This document shows, piece after piece, positions 9,498-19,322 of a DNA stretch of 38,911 bases; the first letter of the stretch is position 1, and each line of letters begins with the position of its first letter. Below the pieces are notes generated by a model. The model did no database searches. It was given only the letters and a program-made list of their open reading frames with translations, and was not told where the DNA came from. The stretch lies in contig CALPMA020000004.1 in NCBI GenBank assembly GCA_943324545.2, positions 1-38,911 of the forward strand, given 5' to 3'. The stretch comes from Chitinophaga pinensis. Its GTDB lineage: Bacteria > Bacteroidota > Bacteroidia > Flavobacteriales > Flavobacteriaceae. Made by a program: the position numbers and the translations under genes.

Positions 9498-10748
9498 TTA
9501 ATAATCTTTTTCCCATTTACCAACTACCGAAGTTGCCAAAGCATTGCCTAAAACATTGGTGCCGCTTCTAAACATATCACAAAAATGATCAATTGGAAGT
9601 ATTAAAGCAATCCCTTCAATAGGAATATTAAACATACCACAAGTAGCTGCTACTACAACTAAACTTGCTCTAGGAACACCTGCAATCCCTTTACTTGTTA
9701 GCATCAGTACAAAAAGCATGGTGAATTGTGTCGGTAAATCCAAATGAATTCCATAAGCTTGAGCGATGAAAATACTTGCAAAAGTCATGTACATCATACT
9801 TCCATCAAGGTTAAAGGAATAGCCGAGAGGTAACATAAAAGATACAATTCTATCTTTAACACCAAAACGCTCTAATTCTTCAGTCAGTTTTGGAAACACA
9901 GCCTCAGAACTTGTGGTACTAAATGCAATAACAATAGGACTAATAATACGTTTTAACAACAGACTCATTTTTGATTTCAAGAAAATATATCCAACAGCTA
10001 CCAATAAAATCCAAAGGGTGGTAATACCCACCATAAACGAACCGAAGAATTTTGCATAGGTCATCAACAAATCTCCAAAATCTCGAATTGCAAAAACCCC
10101 TGCAATAGCTCCAAAGACTCCAATTGGTGCAAATTTCATTACATAATTTACCATTTTTAAAACGATATGGGATAATTTATCCAAAGCATTTACAACCGGT
10201 TTTGAATTGTCGCCAATTGCGGCGGCAGCTAATCCAAAAAATATAGAAAATATTACAATTTGCAATATTTCATTACTTGCCATTGCTTCTACTATACTTT
10301 TTGGAATAATGTGTTCAATGAAATTTTGAGCTGAAAAGACTTGTGTTTTTTCGGTAACCTCACTCGCGGTATTTAAATCAATATTAGACAAATTCAATCC
10401 TTCGCCAGGAGTTAACATATTTACCCAAAACATTCCAATTAATAAGGAAACAAAAGAGGCAGTAAAAAACCAACCCATTGCTTTACCTCCAATTCTTCCT
10501 ACGGCTTTAATATCTCCAAGCTTAGCAATACCAACCACTAAAGTTGAAAAAACTAATGGTGAAATAATCATTTGAACCAAACGGATAAAAACAGTTGCTA
10601 ATAATTTTATGTAACCACTGAATTCTTTAGCGCCTTCTTCAGTAAGATTATTATGTATAATAATTCCTAGGATACCTCCCAATAACATAGCGATCAGAAT
10701 TTGGAAAGTCAAATTACTAAATAGGGATTGTTTTGATGTTTCTTGCAT
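9498..10748 (-). CDS. Dicarboxylate/amino acid:cation symporter (DAACS family)
   Basis: Multi-TM protein with IAFSTTSSEAVFPKL (serine-rich loop), LPLGYSFNLDGSMMYMTFASIFIAQA and the GVPRASLVVV region of GltP/DctA-type carriers. Confidence 0.92.
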   Translation of the reverse strand: MQETSKQSLFSNLTFQILIAMLLGGILGIIIHNNLTEEGAKEFSGYIKLLATVFIRLVQMIISPLVFSTLVVGIAKLGDIKAVGRIGGKAMGWFFTASFVSLLIGMFWVNMLTPGEGLNLSNIDLNTASEVTEKTQVFSAQNFIEHIIPKSIVEAMASNEILQIVIFSIFFGLAAAAIGDNSKPVVNALDKLSHIVLKMVNYVMKFAPIGVFGAIAGVFAIRDFGDLLMTYAKFFGSFMVGITTLWILLVAVGYIFLKSKMSLLLKRIISPIVIAFSTTSSEAVFPKLTEELERFGVKDRIVSFMLPLGYSFNLDGSMMYMTFASIFIAQAYGIHLDLPTQFTMLFVLMLTSKGIAGVPRASLVVVAATCGMFNIPIEGIALILPIDHFCDMFRSGTNVLGNALATSVVGKWEKDY

Positions 10749-10767
10749 TTATTAAAATTTAATTGAA

Positions 10768-11829
10768 TTATTGGTATATTTTATTTATCAAGTAGAAATC
10801 AGCTAAAACAATAGCGGCCATTGCTTCTACGATAGGAACTGCGCGAGGAAGAACACAAGGGTCGTGGCGACCTTTACCTTGTAATTCAACTAAATTTCCT
10901 TGATTATTTAATACTTCTTGTTTCTGAATTAATGTGGCAACGGGCTTAAAGGCAACTCTAAAATAGATGTCCATTCCATTTGATATACCACCTTGAATCC
11001 CGCCAGAGAGATTGGTTATGGTAGTTCCGTCTGGATTATATAAATCGTTGTGTTCACTACCTTTCATTTGGGTTCCACAAAAACCGCTACCATATTCAAA
11101 ACCTTTCACAGCATTAATTGACAACATTGCTTTACCTAAATCGGCGTGTAATTTGTTAAAAACTGGTTCGCCTAAACCAATTGGAACATTTTGAAGAACA
11201 CAGGTTATTGTTCCGCCAATAGTATCTCCCTCCTTTTTAACATCTCGAATTAAATCTTCCATTTTTGAAGCAGTTTCAGTATCTGGACAACGAACTGCGT
11301 TAGATTCAATTTTTGAAAAATCTAAATCTTGATAAGGTTTGTTTAAATAAATATCTCCGACAGAGGAAACAAAAGCGTTGATTTTAATATTAGGAATTAT
11401 CTGTTTTGCAATAGCACCAGCTACTACTCTACTTGCTGTTTCTCGAGCTGAACTTCGTCCACCACCACGATAATCACGAATTCCGTATTTTTTTTCATAT
11501 ACATAATCCGCATGACTTGGTCGATACGTATTTTTTATTTCAGAATAATCATCTGGTTTTTGATTGATATTTTGAATTATAAATCCTATAGAAGTGCCAG
11601 TTGTTTTACCTTCAAATATTCCAGACAAAAATTGCACTTCATCCTTTTCTTTTCGCTGAGTTACAATGGAAGACTGGCCAGGTTTTCTGCGAGACATTTC
11701 TTTTTTAATAGCATCAAAATCTAATACAATTCCCGAAGGACAGCCTTCAATAATACCTCCTAAAGCTTCACCATGAGATTCACCGAAAGTTGTTAATTTA
11801 AATAGTTTTCCGAATGTATTACCAGACAT
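10768..11829 (-). CDS. aroC: Chorismate synthase
   Basis: [71 protein letters not shown]. Confidence 0.97.
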   Translation of the reverse strand: MSGNTFGKLFKLTTFGESHGEALGGIIEGCPSGIVLDFDAIKKEMSRRKPGQSSIVTQRKEKDEVQFLSGIFEGKTTGTSIGFIIQNINQKPDDYSEIKNTYRPSHADYVYEKKYGIRDYRGGGRSSARETASRVVAGAIAKQIIPNIKINAFVSSVGDIYLNKPYQDLDFSKIESNAVRCPDTETASKMEDLIRDVKKEGDTIGGTITCVLQNVPIGLGEPVFNKLHADLGKAMLSINAVKGFEYGSGFCGTQMKGSEHNDLYNPDGTTITNLSGGIQGGISNGMDIYFRVAFKPVATLIQKQEVLNNQGNLVELQGKGRHDPCVLPRAVPIVEAMAAIVLADFYLINKIYQ

Positions 11830-11943
11830 TTTAATTCGATTTTTAACAAATATAAGTTATATAATTTGAAACCAAAATATTAATTATTAATATATAAAGA
11901 TATTTTTTATACTTTAGCATGATTTAAAATTAGAAACATCTAC

Positions 11944-12747
11944 ATGAAAATTAAAATTATTTTATCACTTGCAGTTTTATCATTGCTTTTTTCTTGTTCA
12001 TCTGATTCGAATACAGAAACCGATTCTTCAACACCAACAAATTATTTTCCATTAGCGCTAAGAAATTATTGGAAATATAGAGTTTTAACCAATGCTGTTA
12101 CTCAAACAGATTCATTATATGTTTCTAATGATACTACAATAAATTCTAAATTGTATAAAAAGTTTAGAACTAGAACTACTCCAATTGGGTTCTTTTCTAA
12201 TTCTATGAATAAAAATGCTTTAAGAATTGATGGAAATAGATTATTATTAACTGGATCTATTGCCTTCGATTTTGGCTCAGCGCTACCATTAAATTTATCA
12301 ATTAACGATTATGTTATTTTCCAGGAAAACGCCTCTAATAATCAAGATTTAGGAAGTGTAACGGGCGTCATAAATCAAACGGTTCAAAATTACCCATTGG
12401 TTATTAATTACACATTAAAATCAACGAATATAGAATCCTTACCAACTTTTTCATCCAATGGACGAGTATATACTGACGTAAAGAAAATTAAGACCGTTTT
12501 AAATGCTAAAATTACCACTAGTATAACTGCAGCAGGTATTCCCTTTCCAGTTGTTGTAAATATATTAGATCCTCAAGATGTAGTTACCTCCTATCAATAT
12601 TATTCAAAAACCATTGGAAATGTTTACACCAATACAATAATTAGCTTCCGTTTAAATTCTCTTCCGACAGGAATAACACTTCCAATACCTACTTCTGGAA
12701 ACCAAACGCAAGAAGAATTTTTACAAACCTATGATGTAAGTCATTAA
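11944..12747 (+). CDS. Hypothetical lipoprotein
   Basis: Lipoprotein signal MKIKIILSLAVLSLLFSCSSDSNTETDSS. No further domain recognised. Confidence 0.75.
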   Translation: MKIKIILSLAVLSLLFSCSSDSNTETDSSTPTNYFPLALRNYWKYRVLTNAVTQTDSLYVSNDTTINSKLYKKFRTRTTPIGFFSNSMNKNALRIDGNRLLLTGSIAFDFGSALPLNLSINDYVIFQENASNNQDLGSVTGVINQTVQNYPLVINYTLKSTNIESLPTFSSNGRVYTDVKKIKTVLNAKITTSITAAGIPFPVVVNILDPQDVVTSYQYYSKTIGNVYTNTIISFRLNSLPTGITLPIPTSGNQTQEEFLQTYDVSH

Positions 12748-12769
12748 TAATAATTTAAAACACAATTGC

Positions 12770-12777
12770 TACATTTG
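12770..12777 (+). promoter_or_regulatory. Candidate -7 element TACATTTG upstream of 12818 gene
   Basis: Exact TAnnTTTG match 41 nt upstream of the ATG. Confidence 0.4.
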
Positions 12778-12817
12778 TTTTGCGTTATACTAACTTAATT
12801 ATAATTATATATCACTT

Positions 12818-13294
12818 ATGAAAAATCTATTTTTTTGTTCATTGTTTTTATTTGGATTGAATTTAATAACAGCTCAAGAAATTCCTGACCGAACTATTGG
12901 CCTTCGTTTAGGTTCAAACAGAGGTTTTGGAACTGAAATATCTTATCAAATGAAATTAGTCTCTGAAAATAGAGCAGAATTTAATTTAGGTTGGAGAAGT
13001 AGTAATAATATTAGTGCAATGAAATTAAACGGATTGTATCAATGGATTTGGCCGCTTGAGCAAGGTTTTAATTGGTATGCAGGTTTTGGTGGTGGATTGG
13101 GAACTTATTCAAATAGTAATATTAATAGCGGTAGCGGAACGTTTATATTCGCAGCTGGTGACATTGGAATTGAATATAATTTTGATTTTCCGTTACAAGC
13201 ATCTTTAGATTTAAGACCTGAAATTGGCGGAAACGGCTATTTTGAAAATAGTTTCGGAACAGATATAGCCTTAGGAATTAGATATAAATTCTAA
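12818..13294 (+). CDS. Small outer-membrane beta-barrel-like protein
   Basis: Signal peptide ending in TAQ. Alternating Gly/aromatic strands (WYAGFGGGLGTYS..., DIGIEYNFDFPLQASLDLRPEIGG) and a terminal aromatic (IRYKF). Confidence 0.7.
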   Translation: MKNLFFCSLFLFGLNLITAQEIPDRTIGLRLGSNRGFGTEISYQMKLVSENRAEFNLGWRSSNNISAMKLNGLYQWIWPLEQGFNWYAGFGGGLGTYSNSNINSGSGTFIFAAGDIGIEYNFDFPLQASLDLRPEIGGNGYFENSFGTDIALGIRYKF

Positions 13295-13297
13295 TTA

Positions 13298-14425
13298 TTA
13301 ATTTTTAAGAATATCTATATATAAGTTTTCATATAAAGTGACTATATTTTTTATATCAAATTGCTTAGCTATAGTTTTTGCACTAGATTTAAATTTTAAT
13401 AAGGTTTCCTCATTTTCTAAAATTTTGATTGCATTTTGAGCCATTTCTTGAGTATTACCAACATCGCTGAGGTAACCTGAAATACCATCAAAATTAACCT
13501 CTGGAAGTCCTCCGGTATTGCTTGAAATTACTGGTACACCCCAAGCCATTGCTTCTAATGCCGCAAGTCCAAAACTTTCCGTTTCAGATGGAAGTAGGAA
13601 CAAATCAGTGAAACTTAATATTTTATCTATTTCATTGCTATTTCCAAAAAAGATAACTTTATCAGAAATTCCCAATTTATAACATAAATTTTCAGCCGCT
13701 TCTTTTTCAGGACCATCACCAACCATCATCAACTTAGAAGGAATAATTAGTTGGATTTTATAAAAAATTTCAATTACATCAGGAATACGCTTTACCTTTC
13801 TAAAATTACTAATATGAGTAATTATTTTCTCTTTTTCATAAGCGATCACTGAACGATTTGTAGCTATATTAGAAACGTTTTTTAATTTATCTAATTCAAT
13901 AAAATTTGGAATAACATGAATATCTTTTTTAATATCAAATAAAGAATAAGTTTCTTCTTTTAAATTTTGGGATACAGACGTTACCACATCTGATTTATTT
14001 ATACTAAAACAAACTGCGGTTTTATAAAATGGATGGTTTCCTACTAAGGTTATATCGGTACCGTGAAGTGTAGTAACCATTGGAATTTTTATACCTTCAG
14101 ATTTCAACATCTGTTTTGCCATATACCCTGCGTATGCATGTGGAATAGCATAATGCACATGTAATAAATCAATTTTATGAAGTTTAACCATATCAACTAA
14201 TTTGCTAGATAAAGCCAATTCATAGGGTTGATAATGAAATAATGGGTATTCGGGTACATTCACTTCATGATAATGAACATTAGTATTTAATAGCTCTAAT
14301 CGAACGGGCTGACTGTAGGTAATGAAATGAATCTCATGACCTCGTCGTGCCAACTCTAATCCTAATTCAGTAGCAACAACACCACTTCCGCCAAATGTAG
14401 GATAACAAACTATAGCTATTTTCAT
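13298..14425 (-). CDS. bshA: N-acetyl-alpha-D-glucosaminyl L-malate synthase (bacillithiol biosynthesis glycosyltransferase)
   Basis: MKIAIVCYPTFGGSGVVATELGLELARRGHEIHFITYSQPVRL..., HVHYAIPHAYAGYMAKQM, FLLPSETESFGLAALEAMAWGVPVISSNTGGLPEV. Confidence 0.93.
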   Translation of the reverse strand: MKIAIVCYPTFGGSGVVATELGLELARRGHEIHFITYSQPVRLELLNTNVHYHEVNVPEYPLFHYQPYELALSSKLVDMVKLHKIDLLHVHYAIPHAYAGYMAKQMLKSEGIKIPMVTTLHGTDITLVGNHPFYKTAVCFSINKSDVVTSVSQNLKEETYSLFDIKKDIHVIPNFIELDKLKNVSNIATNRSVIAYEKEKIITHISNFRKVKRIPDVIEIFYKIQLIIPSKLMMVGDGPEKEAAENLCYKLGISDKVIFFGNSNEIDKILSFTDLFLLPSETESFGLAALEAMAWGVPVISSNTGGLPEVNFDGISGYLSDVGNTQEMAQNAIKILENEETLLKFKSSAKTIAKQFDIKNIVTLYENLYIDILKN

Positions 14426-14498
14426 TTTTAAAATTTAATGAAACGAAAGTAAGAAAAATTGGATTGAGATCAATTAAACTTAAGTTAAATAAATAAAA

Positions 14499-17400
14499 TT
14501 ATTTAACAATAGCTTCATAAATTACCTTTTGAATATCTTCTCTAATATTCTCTTTGGATAATTTATTGACGGTACTTTCTGGAAAAGTTCTATTGGATAA
14601 AAAGACATAAATAATTTCATTTTCAGGATCAGCCCAAGTAATTGATCCAGTAAAACCAGTATGTCCGAAGCTAATTAATGGAACACATCCACAAGTTGGT
14701 CCTGGTCCTGAAAGTTGAGGTTTATCGAAACCAAGTCCTCTCCTATTATCTTCTTTGCAAAAATAACAAGTATTAAAATCTTCAAATGTTTTCGATGAAA
14801 AGTAACTAATATCGCCGTAATTTCCTTTTTGTAAATACATTTGCATCATTTTAGCAACATCCATCGAATTGGAAAAAATACCTGCATGTCCTCCAACTCC
14901 ACCTTCCATTGCAGCTGCCATATCATGAACATAACCCTGAATTTGTTGATGTCTAAAATAGGTGTCAATTTCGGTTGGAGGAATCTGACTTTTATCAAAT
15001 TTATTCAAAGGATTATAAAGGGTATTGTTCATTCCAAGTGAATTATAAAAATTAACTGAACTTATTTCATCCAATTTTTTCCCAGTCATTTTTTCCAAAT
15101 AATCTTTCAGGATTATGAAAGTAAAATCACTGTATTTGTATTCTTTTTTTAATGACAATTTACTATTTACAATCATTTTCATGATAGTATCGTGATAATC
15201 ATTTCTAATAAATAGACTATCAGCTACTTTTTTTGAATATTTTTCGTTACTTGTTTTACTATAATATTTGGATAAAGGTATTTTTAAACTATCTAATGTT
15301 GCTTTATAAAAAGGAATCCAAGCCTGAAAACCAGCATAATGAGAAAGTAAATTTTTGAATGAAATATTTGCTTTGTCAGAATTATTGAAAATTGGCAACA
15401 TATCTCCTAGTTTTGAATCTAAGTTAACTTTATTCTGATCATACAATTGCATCACATTTGGAAGTGTAGAAATGATTTTAGTAATTGAAGCAACATCGTA
15501 AACATCTGAATTTTCTACTTTTTTTAAATTATCATAAGTATGATAACCAAACGATTTTTGATAAATAACTTTTCCTTTTTTGGCAATAAGAATTTGTAAT
15601 CCTGGGGTCATTTTATAATTAATTGCTTTATTAGCCAAAGAATCAATTTTAGATAATATTTGAGGATTCATTCCTACATTATCAGGAGCTGCAAACCCTA
15701 AACGATTTAATTTTTTGGTAGATAAACCTTCATTAACTTTGAAATTATCTCCAATTGAAACGGGTAGCTTACCTTTAGCTTCAATAGCGCCAAATAATAA
15801 TTCAGCTGAAACTTCTTGTGAAATATCACAATTTTGATATGAAACTACAACCGATTCAATTTCATTAAAATCTACAATTGGCAACAAAGAATAAGGTTTT
15901 GTAAAAACATCTAAAATCACATTATTATTTTTAGCAATCTCTTGTAACCATAATAATTCAGTTTCTGTAAAATCTTGTTTTTTCCAGGCTTTATCAGATT
16001 TATGAAAACCTACAATAACCGTATTAAAATTACTTAATTGCACATTTAAACTGTCGATATTGTCATTAGAAACTTCGGTAATTTCTGTATATTTTTTTAG
16101 TGTTGAAACAAATTTACTATTAGTATCATCACCTAATTTAACGTAAGCGATTTTATTATTATCTAAAGATTTTATTGGTAAAATAGTATTCTTGTTTTTT
16201 AAAACCGTAATAGCATTTTCATACAATTGATAGTGTAAAGCATCATTTGAACTTGGTGAGATATCTTTAATAACATTTTTAGTAGTAATAGAATTATAAT
16301 TATTAAGGCCTGCAAAATATTTATATCTAAGGATTTTCTTTACTGATCTTGATAATCTATGTTCAGAAATTAAACCATTTTGATAGGCAACACAAATTTT
16401 CTCGATAGCAGCAGGAACATTTTCTGAAAACAATAAAATATCATTTCCAGCTAAAAACGCCTCTAAATCAATATCACCTGGAGCTAAAGCAATACCGTTT
16501 TCTTTTTTATAATTACTTGCCCCCTTCATGTTTAGAGCATCTGTAAAAACCAAACCTTCAAAACCCAATTGATTTTGTAAAATAGTAGTAACTACATTAT
16601 AAGATATAGAAGTTGGATAATTAATTCTTGGTTCTAAACTAGGAACACTAAGATGTGCAACCATTACTGATGCTAAACCTTCGCTAAATAATTTTTTATA
16701 AGGATACAATTCTACGTCATTAATTCTATCTTTTGAAAAAGATACGTTTGGTAAAGACAAGTGAGAATCGACTTCAGTGTCGCCATGTCCAGGAAAATGT
16801 TTTCCAGTTGAAAAAACCCCTTGGCTTTGAAAACCTTTCATTAATGCTAAAGCGCTTTGAGTTACATTTTCTTTGTTTTCCCCAAAAGAACGGAAACCTA
16901 TAATTGGATTTTTTGGATTAGTATTTATATCTAATACAGGTGCAAAATTAAAATGAATTCCTAATCTTTTGCTTTCTTGACCCATTTTAGATCCTAGTTT
17001 TTCTATTAATTTGATATCTCGTATGGCTCCTAGAGTCATGTTCCAGGGGTATTTATAAGTAGAATCTAATCGCATACTTAAACCCCATTCAGCATCAATA
17101 CCTATAAATAGTGGTAACTTTGATTTAGATTGGTACCTGTTGGTTAAATTAGCTTGGCGAACAGGACCACCTTGAAAGAATATCAATCCACCAATATTTG
17201 ATTCTTTAATTAATTTATCAATGGAATTTACGTGAATGGAATCTTTATTTGAGTAAGCAGCAACCATAAAGAGTTGGCCAACTTTTTCATTAAAAGTCAT
17301 TTGATTGTATACACTGTCAACCCATTTTTCTTCTTTATCAGATTCTTCAAAGAAAGGATTTTTAATATGTTTTCTGTCAATATGTAATTCTGATTCAAAA

Positions 17401-17507
17401 TCATTAGCGACAGTATTTTTTGAATTTAAATGTTTGGTTGAGGAACATGAAAAAACAATTACTATTAAGAATATAGCTATAATATGACCGAATTGAAATG
17501 ATTTCAT
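14499..17507 (-). CDS. GH3 (NagZ-like) N-terminal domain fused to beta-lactamase-family serine hydrolase; lipoprotein-like signal
   Basis: GH3 motif GKHFPGHGDTEVDSHLSLP and FTDALNMKGA. C-terminal class C-like motifs SITK (SxxK), YSD and HTG (FGHTGFTGS). N-terminus ...VIVFSCSSTK suggests a lipobox. Confidence 0.9.
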   Translation of the reverse strand: MKSFQFGHIIAIFLIVIVFSCSSTKHLNSKNTVANDFESELHIDRKHIKNPFFEESDKEEKWVDSVYNQMTFNEKVGQLFMVAAYSNKDSIHVNSIDKLIKESNIGGLIFFQGGPVRQANLTNRYQSKSKLPLFIGIDAEWGLSMRLDSTYKYPWNMTLGAIRDIKLIEKLGSKMGQESKRLGIHFNFAPVLDINTNPKNPIIGFRSFGENKENVTQSALALMKGFQSQGVFSTGKHFPGHGDTEVDSHLSLPNVSFSKDRINDVELYPYKKLFSEGLASVMVAHLSVPSLEPRINYPTSISYNVVTTILQNQLGFEGLVFTDALNMKGASNYKKENGIALAPGDIDLEAFLAGNDILLFSENVPAAIEKICVAYQNGLISEHRLSRSVKKILRYKYFAGLNNYNSITTKNVIKDISPSSNDALHYQLYENAITVLKNKNTILPIKSLDNNKIAYVKLGDDTNSKFVSTLKKYTEITEVSNDNIDSLNVQLSNFNTVIVGFHKSDKAWKKQDFTETELLWLQEIAKNNNVILDVFTKPYSLLPIVDFNEIESVVVSYQNCDISQEVSAELLFGAIEAKGKLPVSIGDNFKVNEGLSTKKLNRLGFAAPDNVGMNPQILSKIDSLANKAINYKMTPGLQILIAKKGKVIYQKSFGYHTYDNLKKVENSDVYDVASITKIISTLPNVMQLYDQNKVNLDSKLGDMLPIFNNSDKANISFKNLLSHYAGFQAWIPFYKATLDSLKIPLSKYYSKTSNEKYSKKVADSLFIRNDYHDTIMKMIVNSKLSLKKEYKYSDFTFIILKDYLEKMTGKKLDEISSVNFYNSLGMNNTLYNPLNKFDKSQIPPTEIDTYFRHQQIQGYVHDMAAAMEGGVGGHAGIFSNSMDVAKMMQMYLQKGNYGDISYFSSKTFEDFNTCYFCKEDNRRGLGFDKPQLSGPGPTCGCVPLISFGHTGFTGSITWADPENEIIYVFLSNRTFPESTVNKLSKENIREDIQKVIYEAIVK

Positions 17508-17519
17508 TATATAATAATA

Positions 17520-18002
17520 TTAAAAAAAACGACTGTGCCAGCTATCTATCGCAGGTACTTCCCACGATTCATTATATTCAGCAATATTATTAATTAGATT
17601 GTTAAAGACTATGGTATTTTCAGTAACCGCTTTGTCTTTTGCCATTTTTTTGAAGTCTAATAGCGTTTTATGCGCTACATGTTCGCCTAATTTAAATGTT
17701 ACATTCATTTTATCTAATAAATCTACATTGTATTTTTGTTCTAAATCTTGAATAAATCGAACAGAAGAATCTATTGAGCAACCTGTAGCAACTTGAATTT
17801 CTTGATTAACAGCTAAAATTATAAAACGATTGTATTTTAATTGGTAGGAAGCTTCAAGACCTGTTCCATGTGCTGTCCAATTTTCTACAAAATCTTTCAA
17901 AACAATTTCAATTTCAGCAATTTCTACATCTGAAAATTTTCTATTGGATTGATAAATCCAAATTTTAGATTCTTCAGGTAAATTTTCAAATGGAATATAC
18001 AT
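17520..18002 (-). CDS. Conserved hypothetical protein (often annotated ABC transporter ATPase in Flavobacteria, without Walker motifs here)
   Basis: 160 aa intact ORF 8 nt downstream of the CCG-domain gene. MYIPFENLPEESKIWIYQSNRKFSDVEIAEIE... is familiar as a conserved flavobacterial family. Confidence 0.7.
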   Translation of the reverse strand: MYIPFENLPEESKIWIYQSNRKFSDVEIAEIEIVLKDFVENWTAHGTGLEASYQLKYNRFIILAVNQEIQVATGCSIDSSVRFIQDLEQKYNVDLLDKMNVTFKLGEHVAHKTLLDFKKMAKDKAVTENTIVFNNLINNIAEYNESWEVPAIDSWHSRFF

Positions 18003-18010
18003 GGTTTTAA

Positions 18011-18802
18011 TTATAAGTCTTGAGCATTTGCTATTAATTCGGCAATATCCATCACTTTGATGTCGCCTTCTTTTTCTTTATTTTTAATACCATCAGTTAG
18101 CATAGTATTACAAAAAGGGCATCCTGTTGCAATTATATCTGGGTTGGTTTTAAGTGCATCCTCTGTTCTTTCAATATTTACCTCTTTATTTCCTGCTTCG
18201 GCATCTTTAAACATCTGAGCGCCACCTGCACCACAACATAATCCATTTGCTTTTGAACGTTTCATTTCAACCAATTCAGCATCCAATTTATCAATTAAAT
18301 CTCTAGGTGCTTCATAAATTGAATTGGCTCTTCCTAAATAGCAAGGATCGTGAAATGTAATTTTCTTGCCATTAAATTGTCCGCCTTCTATAGTTAAACG
18401 ACCGTCATCTAATAACGATTTCAAAAATTCAGTATGATGAACTACTTCATAATTTCCTCCTAATTCAGGATACTCATTTTTTAAGGTATTGAAACAATGC
18501 GGGCAAGCAGTCACAATTTTTTTAGCCTCGTAAGCATTTAGAACTTCAATATTCATCATGGCTTGCATTTGAAACAAAAACTCATTTCCAGCTCGTTTAG
18601 CAGGATCGCCAGAGCAACTTTCTTCAGTTCCAAGAACAGCAAAAGAAACGTTAGATCGATTTAAAATCTTTACAAATGCTTTTGTAATTTTCTTAGCTCT
18701 ATCGTCAAAACTACCAGAACAACCTACCCAAAATAATACTTCGGGTTGTTTTCCTTGTGCAAGCATTTCTGCCATTGTTGGGACTACTAAATTTTCTGAC
18801 AT
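18011..18802 (-). CDS. (Fe-S)-binding protein with cysteine-rich CCG domains (HdrD/GlpC/LutA-like half)
   Basis: Cys-rich repeats: FWVGCSGS, ESCSGDPAKR, TACPHCFNTLKNEYP, FHDPCYLGR, LCCGAGGAQMF, TGCPFCNTML. Confidence 0.9.
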   Translation of the reverse strand: MSENLVVPTMAEMLAQGKQPEVLFWVGCSGSFDDRAKKITKAFVKILNRSNVSFAVLGTEESCSGDPAKRAGNEFLFQMQAMMNIEVLNAYEAKKIVTACPHCFNTLKNEYPELGGNYEVVHHTEFLKSLLDDGRLTIEGGQFNGKKITFHDPCYLGRANSIYEAPRDLIDKLDAELVEMKRSKANGLCCGAGGAQMFKDAEAGNKEVNIERTEDALKTNPDIIATGCPFCNTMLTDGIKNKEKEGDIKVMDIAELIANAQDL

Positions 18803-18840
18803 ATTCTAATTATTATTTGTAACAACTATTATATTATATA

Positions 18841-19287
18841 TTATTCGTGATGTTCGTCATCAAAAACCTGAATGGTAACTTCTTTATCTACTAAATCAGT
18901 GAATTTTCCTCTGTATCTTGTAGCTTTAACCAAATGATTATCAATCCAATGATAGTTTCCTCCACGTGGTTTTCCCATTACCATTCCATGGTATTTAAAC
19001 CCATGTTGTTTTAACCATATTTCAGTATAATTTCTATGTTCTTCTGTTCTTGATGTAAAAAAGCAAATGATGTGACCTTCATCGTACCATTTATTTAATG
19101 TAATTAATGCATCTGGGTAAAGTTCTGCGGTTAACATTCTTTCAGGTTCTTCATTTGGGATGTCATCGCAAATGGTTCCATCAATATCTATTAGATAATT
19201 TTTTACACCTTCGGCTAATATTGGGCTTATTGTTTGACCATTTTCTGAAGCGGATACTAATTTCTTGTCTAATTCTTCTAAACTCAT
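18841..19287 (-). CDS. HAD-superfamily hydrolase-like protein
   Basis: YLIDIDGTICDD (DxDGT motif), CFFTSRTEEHR, GKPRGGNYHWIDNH. Confidence 0.78.
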   Translation of the reverse strand: MSLEELDKKLVSASENGQTISPILAEGVKNYLIDIDGTICDDIPNEEPERMLTAELYPDALITLNKWYDEGHIICFFTSRTEEHRNYTEIWLKQHGFKYHGMVMGKPRGGNYHWIDNHLVKATRYRGKFTDLVDKEVTIQVFDDEHHE

Positions 19288-19322
19288 TTTCTTGTTGTGT
19301 TGATGTTATTTAAATTGTTGTA

